Source: Prado023 sp963788325
GTDB lineage: Bacteria; Actinomycetota; Actinomycetes; S36-B12; CAIYMF01
Direction: 5' to 3'
Assembly (NCBI GenBank): GCA_963788325.1
Contig: CAWBGJ010000012.1
Span: forward strand, 1 to 64,000
Length of the DNA stretch: 64,000 nucleotides
Shown here: positions 62,448-64,000 of the stretch, piece after piece
How positions within the stretch are numbered: the stretch's first letter is position 1
Layout: every line of letters begins with the position of its first letter
Notes under the pieces: model-generated
Database searches by the model: none
Told to the model about the DNA's origin: nothing
Seen by the model: only the letters and a program-made list of their open reading frames with translations
Translations under genes and position numbers: made by a program

Positions 62448-64000
62448 ATGTCGATGCTCGACGAGGTGGGCACGGGCCGGTTGTCCACTGCGACCAGCGA
62501 CGTGGGGGCCGCCCGGGAGCGGGCGCGCAGCCATCGGCTGGGCCGGATCAGGGCGGTGCTGACCATGGTCCTTGGTCTGGTTGTTGTGGCGGATCGTGGA
62601 TGGCAACCCGTTCGATCCCACCTCCTTGGCATTGCCGCAGGTCGACCCGTTCCTGGTGATCGTCGGCATCTTCTTCGGCGTGATGATCTTCTCCGTGGTC
62701 GGAGTGACCCTGATCGCAGGTCGGTCCCCGCACGTGACCTACCGCCCCGAGCAGATCGACGTGTCGCTGGCAGACGTGCGGGCATCGACCTGGTGAAGGC
62801 CGACGTGATCCGTTCGCTGAACCTGTTCCTGGCCAACCGGGCGTTCCGGGCCGAGATGGGCGGCACGCCGCGGCGCGGCTTGCTGTTCGAGGGACCGCCG
62901 GGCACCGGCAAGACGCACCTGGCCAAGGCCATGGCGGCCGAGGCCGGGGTGCCGTTCCTGTTCGTGTCGGCGACCAGCTTCCAGTCGATGTACTACGGCG
63001 CGACCGCGCGCAAGATCCGCTCGTACTTCAAGGCCCTGCGCAAGGCGGCGCGCCAGGAGGGTGGGGCGATCGGGTTCATCGAGGAGATCGACGCGATCGC
63101 AATGGCGCGCTCCGGGGTCGGCTCCTCGGCCACGCCGATGGCTGCGGCGAACCTGACCGGGCCGCTGTGCTGCGGCGGACTGTCCGGCCTGCCCGCCACG
63201 TCCGTTGCGGCCGCATCGGCGGGCTCCGGCGCCAGCCTGGTCACCTCGGCGATGATCTCCGAGGGCACCGGTGGCGTGGTCAACGAGCTGCTCGTGCAGA
63301 TGCAGTCCTTCGACACCCCGGACGGCTGGCAGAAGGTGCAGTCCTGGTTCGTCGACCGGCTGAACCTGCTGCTGCCCGTGCATCGCCAGCTGAGCCGGCC
63401 GGTTCCTGCACCCGCCACGATCCTGCTGATCGCGGCGACGAACCGGGCCGACAACCTCGACCCGGCGCTGCTGCGCCCCGGACGCTTCGACCGCCGGCTC
63501 TCGTTCGACCCGCCCACGCGCGCGGGTCGCCTCGAGTTGCTCGGGCACTTCCTGGATCGCAAGGCGCACGCCGGCGAACTCGACGACGCCGACGTCCGCG
63601 CCGGCATCGCGGCGGTCACCCAGGGCTACACCCCGGTGATGATCGAGCACCTGCTCGACGAGGCCCTGGTCAACGCCCTGCGCCGCGGCGACAGCGCGAT
63701 GACCCGTGCCGACGTGGAGTCCGCGCGCCTGACCGAGGAGATCGGCATGGGCCAACCGGTGGCCTACACCGCGCACGAGACCCGGCTGATCGCCACCCAT
63801 GAGTCCGGCCACGCGACGATGGCGCACCTGGTGGCCCCGCACCGGCGCCTCGAGGTCCTGAGCATCATCAAGCGCAGAGACGCACTGGGCATGCTCGCCC
63901 ATGGCGACAGCGAGGACGTGTTCACCCGCTCACGGCACGAGATGCTGGCGCTGATCCAGATCGCGATGGGCGGGCAGGTGGCCGAGGAGCTGTTCTTCGG
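62448..64000 (+). CDS. FtsH-like AAA+ metalloprotease, partial at window end (two frame breaks)
   Basis: At least 515 residues lie in the window. It starts MSMLDEVGTG after GAGGAGGTG, with two membrane helices (RAVLTMVLGLVVVVVLW and FLVIVGIFFGVMIFSVVGVTL). Frame breaks near 62585 and 62786 precede the AAA domain. Walker A is FEGPPGTGKTHL, Walker B is GFIEEIDAIA (Glu for the usual Asp) and the second region of homology is AATNRADNLDPALLRPGRFDRRL. About 55 extra residues follow Walker B and about 25 more precede the second region. The zinc motif ATHESGHATMAHL (HExxH) is intact. It reads away from ppgK and is cut by the window edge. Confidence 0.82.
   Translation, partial: MSMLDEVGTGRLSTATSDVGAARERARSHRLGRIRAVLTMVLGLVVVADRGWQPVRSHLLGIAAGRPVPGDRRHLLRRDDLLRGRSDPDRRSVPARDLPPRADRRVAGRRAGIDLVKADVIRSLNLFLANRAFRAEMGGTPRRGLLFEGPPGTGKTHLAKAMAAEAGVPFLFVSATSFQSMYYGATARKIRSYFKALRKAARQEGGAIGFIEEIDAIAMARSGVGSSATPMAAANLTGPLCCGGLSGLPATSVAAASAGSGASLVTSAMISEGTGGVVNELLVQMQSFDTPDGWQKVQSWFVDRLNLLLPVHRQLSRPVPAPATILLIAATNRADNLDPALLRPGRFDRRLSFDPPTRAGRLELLGHFLDRKAHAGELDDADVRAGIAAVTQGYTPVMIEHLLDEALVNALRRGDSAMTRADVESARLTEEIGMGQPVAYTAHETRLIATHESGHATMAHLVAPHRRLEVLSIIKRRDALGMLAHGDSEDVFTRSRHEMLALIQIAMGGQVAEELFF

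Overview
The window comes from a high-GC Gram-positive actinobacterium. The pointers are the codon use, many GTG and TTG starts, TANNNT-type -10 boxes, a mycothiol gene (mshB), a polyphosphate glucokinase (ppgK) and a DUF4012 protein. I cannot name the genus. I see no rRNA, tRNA, CRISPR array, prophage or insertion sequence.

Layout. (1) 0-19.4 kb is intact sequence and the most unusual part. It holds a GNAT acetyltransferase, a small lipoprotein and a hemerythrin. These are followed by two tandem MFS transporters fused to cyclic-nucleotide-binding domains (cNBD), a stand-alone cNBD protein, a metallophosphoesterase and a metallo-beta-lactamase-fold hydrolase. Next come a 1257-residue tandem-cyclase/ATPase/TPR protein built like animal soluble adenylyl cyclase, a secreted protein, a glutaminase-STAS-cNBD fusion, a third MFS-cNBD fusion, a six-helix membrane protein, glutamate decarboxylase and an AlkD-like repair protein. 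One cyclase, two possible phosphodiesterases and five cNBD proteins lie within about 15 kb, beside both enzymes of glutamate-dependent acid resistance. (2) 19.5-24.1 kb holds a CBS protein with an ArsB/NhaD-type permease, then a ferric-reductase-like flavocytochrome, an FMN-binding protein and ApbE. (3) 24.3-36.8 kb holds a membrane-anchored endo/exonuclease/phosphatase and an acetate module: acs, a LytS-like kinase, a LytTR regulator, DUF485, an acetate-type symporter, a DUF294 nucleotidyltransferase and a DEDDh exonuclease. A second DUF485-actP pair lies upstream of acs. (4) 37.1-42.0 kb holds a KhtTU-like K+/H+ antiporter pair, an M13 peptidase and a LacI regulator. (5) 42.3-46.4 kb is a gguA-gguB-chvE-type sugar ABC operon. 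(6) 46.5-51.2 kb holds a degenerate PIG-L protein, a DUF4012 protein and typA/bipA. (7) 51.4-58.3 kb is a dpp/opp-type peptide ABC operon ending in a third ATPase-like subunit with no nucleotide-binding motifs. (8) 58.4-64.0 kb holds mshB, a second small lipoprotein paralogous to the first, a TPM-family coiled-coil protein without its TPM domain, ppgK and the start of an FtsH-like AAA protease.

Regulation visible in the sequence: DtxR/IdeR-like boxes before the hemerythrin and the secreted protein; a shared 17-bp element (GRTAACGAGTTGRTAAC) before both ABC operons; CRP/GlxR-like palindromes before DUF485-actP and between lacI and gguA; several strong hairpin terminators; and a hairpin that would mask the glutaminase ribosome-binding site.

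Quality note: genes in about 19.5-24.1, 30.2-42.0, 47.8-55.0 and 62.1-62.8 kb are broken by many single-base insertions, usually C or G, including housekeeping genes such as acs and typA. The blocks between are clean. This looks like local sequencing or assembly error, so those genes are reported as single disrupted coding regions with outer coordinates.
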